NCBI GenBank assembly: GCA_030512295.1
Contig: JAULSR010000002.1
Coordinates: forward strand, 3,472,001 to 3,536,000
DNA from: Bombardia bombarda
Lineage: Eukaryota; Ascomycota; Sordariomycetes; Sordariales; Lasiosphaeriaceae
Direction of reading: 5' to 3'
DNA: 64,000 bases
In this document: piece after piece, positions 33,601 through 45,786 of the stretch
Position numbering within the stretch: the stretch's first letter is position 1
Layout of the letters: each line of letters begins with the position of its first letter
Program-made: the position numbers and the translations under genes
The notes under the pieces: generated by a model
The model's input: only the letters and a program-made list of their open reading frames with translations
Told to the model about the DNA's origin: nothing
The model's database searches: none

Positions 33601-35880
33601 ACTGTTCTCGATAATCAGCCGTAAACCGTAACAACCGCAAAGAGCAAAGTGCAAAAGCGCGAAGCAGGAGGAAGGCTCAGCAGGCTCTTGAACTGGCAGG
33701 ATGCACCCCACAATCCAATATCAACTGAAAGGTGGCATGCGTCTCGCTTCTACTCACTCTATCCAAGTTGAATGGTGTCATGGCCCTATGAATCTTGCGA
33801 GATCGCAGCCACCCAGACCAAGTCACTACCTTAATATATGAATCACCAAACAAACAGCCTCTGATGCGACTCTGTTCTACCCAATATGCATACTTCCCTA
33901 CCTGCTTTGCACAACTTTATACTGATGAGTGGTGGAGGTTCCAGCTTCCAAGCTTTCTAGTGAACCTACCCTAATCGTTTGAACGGCTTGCCCCTGGAGG
34001 TTTCGAGGGTGGGGTTCCATGTTCAAGTTCGCGAGACGCCCGGTAGTTACCTTCTCTAGCTTACTGCCAGAGCACGATGACTGGCCTGGGCAAACGCGAC
34101 GGACTTGCTTAAGAACAAGCGTCTTGCTATTCTAAGACTTCTCTGATTTTGCCCCTGTGAAGCAAATCAATGTCTGCATGGCAGCAAGTCATTTTAACTG
34201 TCGTCTTATTGCTCTTTGGTGGCGCTGTAAGCCTGACCTTGTCATCCAACAGGCTTAATCCGGCCGACGAATCTCAGGTCCGGCGCATATTAGGGTTAGA
34301 TTGTACCAGATGCCGAAGGGAACAACAACCGAAGCACCTCACGTTCCATTGCCCCCCCGAACCCCAGCGCTCCCAGGGTTCCACGTTGCTTTTGAAGGCA
34401 GGAGCTGGAAGTGAACGGATACTGCTCTAGTGCCCTGCGTGCCTGTGACTGTGAGCCAGTAGACGAAAGGGCATTTACCAAAGCCATCCTCACCTTGGAT
34501 GAGATGATTTGGAGACTCCATGTCGCACTACACAAGCTTGTATGTTAAATCGCTCAGGTCGTTTAACAGAGTTGGGTCATGGCTCCCGGATGGACGCCCA
34601 ATGATGAGTAGCGTTGCCCTCGAGCGTGTGCGCACACACTAGACCACCTAGGTAGGTGGTGGTCAGGTATATTCCCATTTTCATTAATATTGCCCGCTTC
34701 AGGAGGCCCGAATGTGTGTGATGTACTGGATGGCCAAGAATATTTGCTGCAAAAGGCGCCGAGCCGCTGGCCACCATCTTGATGGAACTCGAGCAAATGT
34801 GGTGTCCATGTGTGCGTCTGGGCGGTGGACAGTGACGGTGAAAACAGTGGACGGTGGCTTGAATGAGAGTGGTGAGTCCAGTGCGGATGAGGCCAAGCTG
34901 GATCGAAAACCCCAGCAAATTAGCGGGTTAGCGGTCCAGCCAGCGGGCAACGGGCTGTTAGCTCCTTCCTTGCCGTGGCCTAGCCAAGTGATGGTCCCGT
35001 CTGGTGTCGCATCGCACCTACCCAGTGGTCCCACATGGCCCACAGGCGAAAGTCAAGGATGAAGGCCCAGTGCTCGAGGGGTGGTGGAGGCGTGCGCACC
35101 AATAGCAGCGGTCAGCCGCCCCCCCAATCCAAGTCCGAAACCACCCATCCAGGCAAGTGCCAGTCAAGGCACTGCTTGTTCCTGGATTGTCCGAGGGCCG
35201 CCGTCTCCCCCGTCCCAGTTCGATCCAGTCTCGAGCCAGTCTCGCCAGTCTCTATTCGGCTGTTCTGTTTTGCTAAGGGAAGAATTTGGGTACCACAAGA
35301 GCACAAGGAACCACCAGGAACGACAGAAACTGCAACTAACAAACAAGAAACGGCATGCGCCAGTGGGGACAGACCACCTGCTCTTTCCAGTGAACTACCG
35401 CTGTGCCCTGCGAGCCTGCTTTAGTGGTGCTTCTGTTGCTGTCGCTGTCCTTTTCTGTCCGACACTCGAGAGGCTCACAACTCACTAACGACTCTCCTCT
35501 ACCAATCGCCCGCACACAAACTGAACAACCCTATCCAGTACCTTGTCTCACACCGTCAGGTGCGGATACACAACCTCACAACTTGGGACTCTCTCATCTG
35601 TCGTAGCCCACGATACTCAACATCGACGACAAATTCTCCGCCATCTACCGAGTGAGATCGCACAAGGGCAGCCGATATCCGATAACCAACACACAGCATC
35701 ACCGTCCCAGTTCCCAATTATCGATCGCAGACTTCGCGCTTTCTGGACACGACATTGCACGCCAGTCGATGACCTCGCCGGGTCCCCGGCGTCCGTCGAC
35801 GAAGCGTTAATGGTGCCTACGTGCCCCGTTTCCTCGCAAACACTGGTATTGCGCCTCATCTGGACCACATAGCGCCTATC
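30662..35880. other. gene-poor region, 5.2 kb
   Basis: It contains a 22-nt poly-G tract (listed separately), a GTCGACGCT triple repeat at about 31398-31425 and AT-richer stretches around 32930-33280. An open frame of 289 codons (31309-32178, plus) has no recognisable domain, abundant Cys/Arg/Ser and an equally long antisense frame, so I do not call it. The last 1-1.5 kb probably contain the promoter and leader of the DUF7820 gene. Confidence 0.4.
30958..30979. repeat. poly-G tract, 22 nt
   Basis: 22 consecutive G residues follow CAATT and precede ATGGGAG. The tract lies upstream of the Pro/Gly-rich protein gene, about 300 bp from its start. Confidence 0.95.
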
Positions 35881-38458
35881 ATGGATCCAGCAAACACCAA
35901 GGCCGATGATTTGGAGCGGAGGGTTTCTAGGAGGAGTTCGGTCAGGGTATCGGTCGACATGGGTGACGATGATTATGGTATGGTTGCCGATGGGTTCAGG
36001 CCGACGACAGATTCAATGGGTTATCAGCCAGGAGGATACCAACCAGGAGGATATCAACCAGGATACCAGCCGGGACAAGCATTGCGAGCGATATCTCCTT
36101 CTCCAGCCAGCATTGCTCCAGTAGACGAAACCCCCCAAACGCCGCCGAGGGCCGCCAACAGTCGCCCGTCAAGTATCTCAAAACCACACAGACAACATGA
36201 ATCGCTAACATTAAGACACGATGGTGGAATGGGACCAATCCATGAGTCCGCAACTGCGGTTCCAAGCAGATCATCAAGCGTATCGACCTCGTCGACTCCA
36301 TACATCCCCGCCGAGTCACCCTATCGAGGGCCATCTGGCCCTTCTCATCCTTATCAAATGTATCCACAGGACGTGAGGCTTGCAAGGACATTGAGTACGG
36401 CAACCTCATCCACTGCAGCCGCGTCAGATCCCTCCTACCCTGGGCCGCGAGGCCCGGCTCACCCCTACGGCTTGTATCCTCAGGACATCCCGGCTGGGCT
36501 AAACGACGCTCCGATCGCGCCGGTTGTCCCACTTGGTTTCCATGGTCTCCCGGATCAGTACCAGCGGCGGCTGGGCCCAGATGGTGAGGACATTGCCGAT
36601 ATAATTGGCCCGGATGGGCACACCGAACAGCTACCGCCCTATACCAGGTACCCTGATGAAGACTATGCGCGAAAAGTGATGGAGGTTGGAGTAATCAGTG
36701 AACCTGTTGGAGGGGCCGTAATAACACCCTCGCTTGCGGTGCCAGGAGCAGCAGCAACAACAACAACAACAACAACAACAACAACGGCCTCGGCAATACC
36801 AGGGGCAGGCGGAATTGGTTTGGCCACGAGAAACCCGGAATTCGAATCTTTGGATGACCTAGGCTCCCCTCGGTCACGACACTCATCTAGAAGTTTCACG
36901 TCTGATGACAGTCATCACGAGATCAACATGGCAGCAGCAGAAATGTCGGAAAAAAGAAAGCCACTAAAGTCGTGGCAAGTCTGGATGAGACGGAGGTTAT
37001 GGGGCATTCTCCCTTATTGGGCGATAGTTCTTACTGTTGTGATTCTTTTCTTGATGGGAGTAATTCTCGGCTCAGTCATTGGCGCCTTCCTGTCTAAGCA
37101 GAAGAAAGGGCCGCGCAAGGACAACAGTTTACCGTGAGTTATTGACCATTTACCTCATTAAAACTGCACGACTGCTGACAATGACTAGGAATCCATACTT
37201 GATGCCTTCTGCTACTATCACGTACGATGCAACGCCTATCGCTCCCACTCCATCAAGTCTTCTACCACTCCCAACAGGAACCTATCTCCTGCCTTTCAAT
37301 ACGATTCGACCTTCGAGTACTTGCATCAATGACACAACGCAATCTCAAGCTTGGAGCTGCGCCTACGTCATGGGCATGCTATTAACGGTGAACAACTCAG
37401 CTACTAGCGATTACACCTTCACCATAAACTACAACACCACAAACCCCCAGCCAAATAGCGCTTTCTATTACGGTGAACAGCCTCCTTTGGTCCTGAACCC
37501 AACTAGACTGGAACTCGTCAACGATTTGCTGGAAGTCGGTCGTGGTCCGGCTTGGTTTACGCAGATGCCGTATAACAAAACGGTAATTCTTCAGGAGAAT
37601 GCTCTGGGCCCCACGAGCAGCTCAGAGGATTCCAAACGCCAAATCCGCGGTCTCAAGTCAATGAGCGCTGGAATAGCGGACTTTGGGAAGCGCAAGGGAC
37701 TTTCGGCGCAGCCTGGCGATAAGATATGGATGTGCAACTGGCCTGAAACATATCTTGAAATTTTCATCTATGCCGAGCAGAATTCGAGCTTCGCGAACGG
37801 TATGAAATCCCCACCAACTGGATCACCATCTGGACCTCCACCGCCTGGAACGCCTCAATCTGGATCATCATCCTCAGAAACTACACCGCCGACGCCGAAC
37901 ACGCCGCCTCCTGAGACGTCTACTCCACCGTCATCACTGCCGTCATCGTCACCAACCACGACGCCAATGGGAGGGACACCAGCTTTCCCAACTTACTCGT
38001 ACTCATCCGACTACACCTCGAATCACCATCATCAACGGCGAGCTGCCGATCCACCTTCCGCCTCAAATTCACCGACACCTTCCAGCGAGGGCGGTGGCAG
38101 TGGAGGTGGTGGCGGCGGTGGCGGCGGCGGCGGCGGTGATAGTTCTGTTCCACGCTTTCCTCCTCCATTCGCGAGAGTGGTAAAACTTGAGGAGCGCCGC
38201 GTCCGAGACGCACTACCTGCACAATGCACCCTAGTTGAGGTACAAAGCGATAATCAGCCACCCAAGAAGGTGCGCGACGACAAGGGAAACGTAAAGATCA
38301 TTACGATCGCGGAGACTCCGTCAAATGCGCCGGAGCTGAGCAGACGAACCTTCAGCGACGGCGCTTCATCTTGGCTGAGCGAGAGTCCGAACCCATTGAC
38401 GAAGCGGGACAAGAGCGCCGAATATAGCCAATGCAGCTGCTTGTTGTTTCTCACATGA
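35881..38458 (+). CDS. single-pass membrane protein, DUF7820-like
   Basis: Two exons, 35881-37133 and 37189-38458, are separated by a 55-nt intron (GTGAGT...GACTAG, branch-like CTGAC), giving 840 aa from MDPANTKADD. Residues 1-370 are disordered and cytosolic in style, with YQPGG repeats (about 48-65), two similar GPSHPYQMYPQD / GPAHPYGLYPQD blocks, PPYTRYPDE, and a poly-Thr run encoded by ACA repeats at 36757-36783. A hydrophobic segment at about 376-403 (ILPYWAIVLTVVILFLMG and on) follows the basic MRRR, consistent with a type II anchor. The distal part has LPLPTGTYLLPF, WSCAYVMGMLL and several N-x-S/T sites, matching the fungal DUF7820 ectodomain. A Pro/Ser/Thr and Gly-rich spacer (about 580-690) precedes a conserved Cys-containing end. 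Function is unknown. Confidence 0.85.
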
Positions 38459-39584
38459 CACTGGCCGCGACAGGTTCTCTCCTCTCTGGATTATAGGGGC
38501 TTCTCTACCACCACCTCTTTACTTTTTTGTTTACTCGCGTTCTTTTTCTCGTTTTGGGATCACCTTTCTGATCACCCTGGGTCTCGGATCATCAAAAAAG
38601 AACATCTACTCTATATCAACATGCATACAAGCTATCGCGTCATTCAAGTACGTTAAGCTTTCGGGGCGACGGCGGCGGTTCGGAGGTCATATCACATCAT
38701 CATCATCACCTCATTTTATACTACTGCTACTACTATCTTATCATCATATACCTATCATATATCCATATAGGTGATCTTTTCCTTTTATATATACCTTCTC
38801 TATACATTTGTCCGTCATCTATCGGACTTGGGAGAAGCAGGACGGCTGGGGTGTTTTGCGGGGCGTATTTCGTTTACTGTTTTGAGCCCTTTGTTTCACG
38901 TATATATACATCTGTTGTTTGGTTTACAACAAGTTTGGTTTACAAAGCACAACACAGCAGTGTGGGCCCGTTAAGGGGAATTGGCTTATTTGTTTTTGCG
39001 CTTTCATTGGAACTTGAAAGTTTGTCAACATTCTTACGGCGTGTACTTGTCTTGGCTGTTCTGCTTGGTCTGGTCTGATCTGATCTGGCCCTGTACTGTC
39101 CCATTTATGTGTCTTTACGTTCATACTAGATCATGCCTATAGGTAGCAGCATTATTATAGCTGGCTGGAATTTACCAAAATAACAAAACTGGGTGATTTT
39201 GCTTGATATATCACCTCGTATGGCTTCTTGCTATGATGTTTCCAACGTGATATGAGTTCCCTGGGGTGCTGCTGTTAGTTGTACACTATTTCTTCAGACT
39301 TGGAGATGGCGGCTAGAGTTGCAAGGTGGCCATCAATATCTGGTTCACTTGCAAGCAAGCTTGGGAGTCCATTATATTCCTTCAACATACTAAGAACTCG
39401 GTCAATGCCAGAGAAGATTCTACACCATTCTATAATTGACCTTGTATCAGTATGGGATTGACAAATCCTTCTCATTCCTCGTCATTTTAAATATGTTTAT
39501 TCACTGATTTCTCTCTTTATTCTTTTCAATCCCGAGCATTGCCCGATAATCACCCCCAAATACAATACAACTCACACACACTAC
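38459..39584. other. convergent intergenic region
   Basis: This is 1.1 kb of 3' flank between the DUF7820 and hydrolase genes. It is AT-rich (about 38690-38820, ATC/TCA-rich) with no coding frame or RNA gene that I can support. Confidence 0.45.
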
Positions 39585-41004
39585 TCACAGCTTCCCCTTC
39601 TTCTTCACCGGCCCCAACCACCGCTTCCAATCCTCATCAAGCATCTGCTTCTCCGCATCAGACCGCCTCGCCCAGCTCTGGAACTCACGGTCCTCCTCCC
39701 GCCACACCTCCAAGTCACCCGCCACAAACTCGGCGGCGTGCTCGGCGCACACAGTCGTCCGCTCCAGCGGCACGAGGTGTCCGAACCCTTTAATCGTGAC
39801 CTGCTTGACCCTTCCTGCCTTCTCGCCGCCGCTGCCGCCAATCCCCACGCCAGTCAACTCCATCTTCTCCTGCCGGACATCAGGCGGGTTGACATCACTG
39901 TGCTCGCCAAAGAGCCACAAGACACCCGGGCGCAAACCAGGCAGCCGGTCATTCGTAGCTGGGCCCTCGGGGCGATAGAACGCAAAACCCGAGGTCTTGT
40001 CATCCAGCACATTCTGCGCCGCATCAACAAGCCTGCTCTTGTCAATCACGCGCTTGCCCGCCGCGTCGTACACCTGCGCCTGGGGACGGTAATACGTAAA
40101 CGCCTCCATGTGGCGCGACGTCGTCAGCGTGACGGCGGGCGGCTTAGCGTCGGGATGCAAAAGATCCGAAGGGGGCTGGCCGACCTCGACCTCGCGCAGA
40201 CCGTGCTCGGCCCAGCGGGCAAAGACGCGCGGGTCCCAGGAGGCGTAGAACTTGGCGCGGCGGAAGCCGGCGACGGCGTCGGCGCGCGACGGCCAGAGGT
40301 CCCGACGATAGGCCGACAGCTTCATAGGCTGGAAGCCGTAGTCGGGGCCGAGGATCTGGAAGCGCGAGAGGACGGGGTCGAGCATGACGAGCGAGCTGAG
40401 CAGGCGCGGGTGCAGGTAGGCCAGGTTGACCATGATGTTGGCGCCGAACGAGTGGCCGACGCCGACGAGGGGCCGGGGCATGTCGTGGCGGAAGTGGTTG
40501 ACGACGTGGAGGAGGTCGCGGGCGTGGTCGAGCCAGGATGCTGCCAGGGTGGGAAAGGTCAGTTTGTTTGTTGGGACAGTGATGATAGGAGGGGGTGGAA
40601 TAAGGCACGTACGGTCATTGCCCAGTTTGTCGGCGTTGATGATGCCGCTCTGTCCTTGCCATGCTACGTCGGCGATCCAGATGCTGCGGACGCGGACGCC
40701 GCGCTTTCCCAGGGCCTGGACCATGTCTTCCCATAGCGGCTCGTACAGTTCCTGTGGTGATGTCAGTAAGCGCGATCTTTTGAACTGGTCTGGATATTTG
40801 GTGACGAACCTTGACGAAGCCATTGGCGTGAGATGCGATGATGGTCACATCACCTGGCTGGGGATTGGGGTTGTTCTTGGGCGTGTACTGCTTGATTGCG
40901 AGGTGCAGCACCTCCTCTTGGGAATGGGACGTGGCATGAGGGTATTCGCGGATGTGCTGAGCCTCAACGACATGCTCCTTGATATCGAAAACCGAGGACG
41001 CCAT
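39585..41004 (-). CDS. alpha/beta hydrolase, MpaH/AKT2-like, with GKL end
   Basis: Three exons on the minus strand (40810-41004, 40613-40751, 39585-40540) with introns of 58 and 72 nt give 429 aa. The second intron is a multiple of three and lacks a stop, so reading through it would insert 24 residues and break the conserved NDPSWLDHARD block. Motifs are SHANGFVKELYEPLW (oxyanion region), the nucleophile elbow GVGHSFGAN and a late GFGHLVPLE that supplies the His. HANGFxKELYEPLW is typical of the fungal group that includes MpaH (mycophenolic acid pathway acyl-CoA hydrolase) and AKT2. The C-terminus is KKKGKL; GKL is a PTS1-type tripeptide reported for MpaH', so peroxisomal location is plausible. 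No biosynthetic cluster surrounds it, so a housekeeping acyl-CoA hydrolase is as likely. Substrate unknown. Confidence 0.85.
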
Positions 41005-41774
41005 TGGGAGCGAAGCAAGAGCGCAAGCGCCACCGGGTATTGGGGGTGTTGCTGCTGCTGGTTTATTGTCGCTACTCTTATTGTTATTGGTGCTCGAGCT
41101 GCCAAATTGACCGATAATGAGAACGATGATGAGGTCTTGGTGACAGTCTCACGATGACTGTAATGAGCCGCGATGTGCAACGTGAGGGGAGGGTCGGCAG
41201 GTAGAACTACACCCGGCTGGAAATTGGAGAAACAAGTCGACGCTTACACAACGAGAACACAAAGAGATGAAATTAGTTTCAGTATGAGACGTTAGTCGTG
41301 GAGATGTTGTATAGGTATACTTGGGCAAGTTCCTCGTCTTAAACTCAATTCATCAAGGTACCGTTAACTGGTGTCTGCCATCAAGGTACCACCAAACGGT
41401 TCAGAGAACAACACGGGCAGTTCATCAATGGCTGTCAAGTGCCGAGGTCCATGTAGTCGCTCGCCATCCAATCAAAGACCAACGGAAACGTATCACCGAG
41501 TTAGTCTAGGGCGGTTCATTTGTTCGGCATTGGGACGATGGCTCAAAAGTCGGCTGTGAGGTAGAGGATTCGAAGCAAAGCCAGCGTAAACATTGTAGAA
41601 CAGATAAATCTAGAGACTTTTTAATGGCACGACTGATCAAAGCTCAATACTGCAGCTCAAGTCTAGTTGGTGAACGCCGTCAGATTTGCGGCGAAAGCTC
41701 GAGATCTCTGGGTAGCGTAGTAGTCTTTCGTTGATGGGCAGCACATACAATCCCTGCCTCCAATAACATCAATT
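41005..41774. other. intergenic region upstream of tRNA-Val
   Basis: It contains the promoter of the minus-strand hydrolase. No further gene is visible. The repeated GGTACC words near 41357 and 41385 are short and of no clear meaning. Confidence 0.4.
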
Positions 41775-41848
41775 GGTCGGATGGTGTAGTTGGTTATCAC
41801 GTCAGTCTAACACACTGAAGGTCTCCGGTTCAAGCCCGGGTCTGATCA
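41775..41848 (+). tRNA. tRNA-Val (AAC)
   Basis: 74 nt fold as a standard cloverleaf without an intron. The acceptor GGTCGGA pairs with TCTGATC (two G-U pairs) with discriminator A. The anticodon stem TCAGT/ACTGA encloses loop CTAACAC with anticodon AAC. The T arm is CCGG TTCAAGC CCGG. A T-rich run at about 41853-41866 provides the pol III terminator. The A box resembles TGGTGTAGTTGG and the B box GGTTCAAGCC. Confidence 0.95.
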
Positions 41849-42408
41849 AATTATTTTTCTTTTTTGCTTATAGTTTATTTCTACCTTAACCTTTGCTCTA
41901 AGCTAAAGTCCCTTATCTTTTCCGCTTTATTGTTCGCATTTTTGATTTTGTTACAGCGAATATAGAATAACTCCCTGTGTGCTCCATCATGCCTGCCGTG
42001 AATCCACGGATCCATCCAGCTCGTCTCGAGAGTCAAGCCTGCCCAGATTGGCGGGGAGGCGGCGTGCGCTGAACAGGGGTTAAATGGATCGCGCTAAAAC
42101 GGTCAGGTGACTCGTGGCTTCCTCGCGTTTTGGTGACGGGCTCCCCACTTTACTTTTTGGCAAACGCGTTCTTCGTCTCTAGGCGCCAGGCACAAACATT
42201 CAAGTACCCATCGCCCTTGCCAACCGCCTTGAACTGATATTGCTTGCCCAACGGCGATAGCTTCTGCTGTAACCCGCCAAACTTCTCCACACTCCCTTGG
42301 CTCTCTAGCTACCCTCTACCCCGCCTCCATCCGCCTCTGGTGTAAATAATCCAAGCTTGTCGCTGTCGCGTCGTGTCGCGTCGTGTCGCGTCGTGCTTTA
42401 CCTTGAAG
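41849..42408. other. intergenic region and leader of RTT107 homologue
   Basis: After the tRNA terminator the sequence is AT-rich to about 41960 and then becomes the promoter/leader of the BRCT gene. A 10-nt direct repeat (listed separately) lies just before the start codon. Confidence 0.45.
42364..42393. repeat. three tandem copies of a 10-nt unit before the RTT107 start
   Basis: The unit TGTCGCGTCG occurs three times without mismatch and ends 15 nt before the start codon at 42409. If transcribed it forms a GC-rich repetitive leader. Confidence 0.85.
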
Positions 42409-45242
42409 ATGGCTGAAGCCGAGGAACGAGCGGGCTTGTTCGACTCGTGCCTGATTGCCTTTGTCCAAAGCAGGTCTCTATCTGCCTCCATGATTGCAGA
42501 GGTATGTTGTTTCTGTAGCTTACAGAACGTGCAACGTTCACCACCAGTATTGGCCGTCGCTGACCGGTATAACAATAGCTTTCACAAGTCGTACAGGATC
42601 ATGGTGCTGAAGTACTGGAGACCGACCGCAAAGGCAAAATTCGAATTCCACAGGCCACGCATATTGTCTCGAACACGATCGATTTCGACCAATTTGCAGA
42701 GGCTCAGGCAATGATGATTCCTGTTGTCACTTCCTTATGGGTCAAGACTACGATTGCGCGAAATAAGGTGGCTCAAGTCAGGCCGTACTCCCCAGACCCC
42801 AGGATGATTTTCTCCAACGTTATTCTTACGTGCGCCGATATTCCTGATATGGACAAGGAAACCATTATTGGCGCGACCATGGCGTTGGGTGGAATGGAAT
42901 CCAAGGATTTGACGCGTCAGACCACGCATATTTGCGCCCTCTCGATGGACCACCCAAAATGTATCGAGGCGCGGAAAAAGGCACCCAAGTGCAAGATTGT
43001 CCTTCCTCACTGGTACGTCTTGTCACATTCCTCTTCTCCTTTGTTATGCTGACTATATTTAGGTTTGATGATTGCTTCAAGCTGGGAAAGCGGATTGACG
43101 ACACCCCCTACTTGCTTCCCAATCCTGAAATTCTGACTAAGGGACCAGAAGAGGATATCAAGGTTCCGCAGAGTCAGAACCTGGAGGGCGCGACATCGGC
43201 AATTCCAAACTCGGCTTTGTCTATCGAAAATTCTGCCAGGGAGAAGCTCACCGTATTTTCTCAGAAAAAGGTGATGCTATCAAAGGATCTCAACATCAAT
43301 GCCAGGCTGCGCAGGATTTTAACCGAGCTCATCAAAAGCGGTGATGGAGCGGTTACCGACTTTGTTCACGAATGTGATATGTTTATCTGCCAGTACCGGG
43401 ATGGTCTTGAATACGTCCATGCAGCACAGAACGGGAAAGATGTGGGCAATCTGTCTTGGCTCTATCACTTGATTGTCCACAACGAGTGGACATCGCCCTT
43501 CCGAAGACTTCTGCATTACCCTGTGCCAAGGGACGGTATCCCGGGATTCAAGGATATGAAGATTACTCTGTCGAATTACGGAGGTGATGCACGCATCTAC
43601 CTTGAGAATCTGATCACTGCGGCTGGTGCGACTTATACCAAGTCGATGAAGGCCGACAATACCCATCTTATTACGGCTCGGATGAACGGCGAGAAGTGTG
43701 AAGCTGCCAGGGACTGGAATATTGAGATCCTGAACCATCTATGGATCGAGGAGAGCTATGCTTCGTGCCAAGTGCATAGTTTCACAAACCCCAAGTACCG
43801 TCACTTTCCTTCACGAACAAACCTAGGCGAGGTTATTGGCCAAACCTTCTTAGATGAACGCGAGCTGCATGACAAGTTTTATTCCGGCGGTGACGATAAG
43901 CTCAACAGTGCAGCCAAGAGGAAGCGCAAAATCAACAACGATGCCCAGGCAAATGTTTACGCTGTCGAAAGCTCAGGCAAAGACTTTAGTGTAATGAAAG
44001 ACACCAGCCCCGGTGTCGCAAAGCCCACTAAAGCCCCCAAAAAGCCCACCAAAGCAGCGAAAGCAGCAGCAGCAGCAGCAGCAGCAGCACCGCAAGTAGC
44101 ACCCAATAACTTTGCAACACCGGCAAAGCCCCGCCATATTCGCGCTGGAAAGGAGAATGACACGCCGTCAGTTGCCTCTAGCGGCAACCGCAGTGCCAAG
44201 GCGCAGGCACTCTCAAAACTCCAAGACATGGCTCCTGATATTGCACTGTACGAAAAGGAAAAGAAGCGGTCTGCCATCCACGGTCCATGGGGTGGCAAGC
44301 GAGCCGCAGATCAGATTGACAGGGATCGGACTGGCAGGAGCTCAAGCCCAGGACAGCAGGAGCAGGAAGATGACGAGGAGGAGGAGGAGGAGGAGGAGGA
44401 GGAGGAGGAGGAGGCGGTGCCTGGAACTGCCAAGCGACCGGCTAAGAGGACGAAGCTCTCGTTGCCACAGGTCGAAATGCGCATTTGCTTGACGGGCTAT
44501 AAAAGATGGGTAGGGGACAAGGCCAAGGAGGAGACAGATCGGGTGAGTTACTTCCCGCCAACATGACTGACTGGCTGCTTGAAGGACTGGTTACTAACAC
44601 AATAAACAGAGAAAACTTCGCGCCCTCGGCATACAAATTGTCCAGGATAACGCCCCATGCGAGTATCTCGCCGCTCCACACATGGTCAGGACACAGAAAT
44701 TTCTCAAGTGTCTCGCCCGCGGCCCCGAGGTCATCAACTCTTCCTTTCTCACGGCCTGTCTGGAAACCGGCAAGCGACCAGACATCGAAGATTACAGACT
44801 CGTCGATAAAGAGAACGAGAAGCGATTCGGCGTCACCATCAAGACGGCCATTGCCAGAGCGCGCGCCAACCAGGGCAGGCTGCTCTGGGGCGTGCCGGTG
44901 TACTGTACGGCGGACATTAAGAATGGTGTGGACAGCTACAAGACGATTGCCGAGGCTAACGGGGCCATCTTCAAAACGTATCGCGCGAGAAGCGGGACGA
45001 CAATTAAGCCGACGAGCGTGGAAGAGGACGGCGGCGCGGAGCCGGAGCCCGTGTATCTGCTCAGCTCCCCGTCGCTGAGCGAGAGGGCGCTGTGGCCCAA
45101 GTTTGAGGAGATGGCGAGGAATGGGAACATGGAGCCGAGGATTGTGGTGTCGGATTGGTTGTTGAATGTGGCTATGAAGCAGGAGTTGGTGTTTGAGAAG
45201 AAGTATTTGGTGAGTGAGTACTTTGCTCATGATGAGAAGTAG
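42409..45242 (+). CDS. RTT107: six-BRCT genome-stability protein, RTT107/BRC1 homologue
   Basis: Four exons (42409-42501, 42579-43012, 43063-44542, 44610-45242) join to 879 aa; the introns are 77, 50 and 67 nt. The N-terminal half holds four BRCT-like repeats, seen in GLFDSCLIAFV, IFSNVILTCADIPD with GATMALGG, FVHECDMFICQYRDG and MKITLSNYGGDARIYLENL with AAGATYTKSM. A linker at about 490-650 is Ala/Lys-rich (poly-Ala at 44060-44089) and then poly-Glu (44376-44413). The C-terminal BRCT pair starts at EMRICLTGYKRW and extends to VSDWLLNVAMKQELVFEKKYL. In yeasts Rtt107/Brc1 scaffolds Slx4 and Smc5/6 and its last BRCT pair binds phosphorylated H2A at stalled forks. Domain number, spacing and length fit; the orthology is inferred from architecture. 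Confidence 0.88.
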
Positions 45243-45786
45243 GGGAATGAAGTATGTGCCTGTCTTTCTGGCTGGTTAAGGAGGAGGGTATGGGGTATGG
45301 GGTATATAATGTTAAGGTGGTGGTTCGGTTGGTATTTTCTCATCATGGCAGGCTATGGAGTTGGCGTTTATGATGGTTGGTTCAATATTGGGTGTTGGTG
45401 GACAGACACACACACTTACCTTGTCCAAATCTTTATGTATTTAGGCAGTGGCGTCTGAAGCTCTTTTATTGTTTGAGCCTGCTGCGTGCTTTATGCCTAG
45501 CGGAACATGACCGACCATAGCTTCAAGAAACAGTTCATACATATCTGCTGGCTTGCTTGTTTGCCGGTCTGCGATGTCGCCACTCTTTGCTCTTTACCTC
45601 TGAAAGATGGGTGGGCATTTGAATGTGTGTTTGAGCGTGTTTCTTTCTCCCTTTGTCTCCTTAACTGAAGTTGGTAGCTGAGCCAGGAATCGCTGATGGC
45701 AAGCAGTGCATCTCATATATGCACGTACGCTGGTAAGCAAAGAGCTATTCGACATTGTACTGCTGTTATTACTTCTACTACCACCA
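45243..45786. other. convergent intergenic region
   Basis: This is 0.5 kb of shared 3' flank of the BRCT gene and VPS25. A GGGGTATGGGGTAT repeat sits at about 45288-45306. No gene is seen. Confidence 0.45.

Noticed and set aside
34170..34430. 86-codon plus frame with a hydrophobic N-terminus
   Set aside because: The start resembles a signal peptide (MSAWQQVILTVVLLLFGGA), but what follows has no conserved character and no splice partner could be found.
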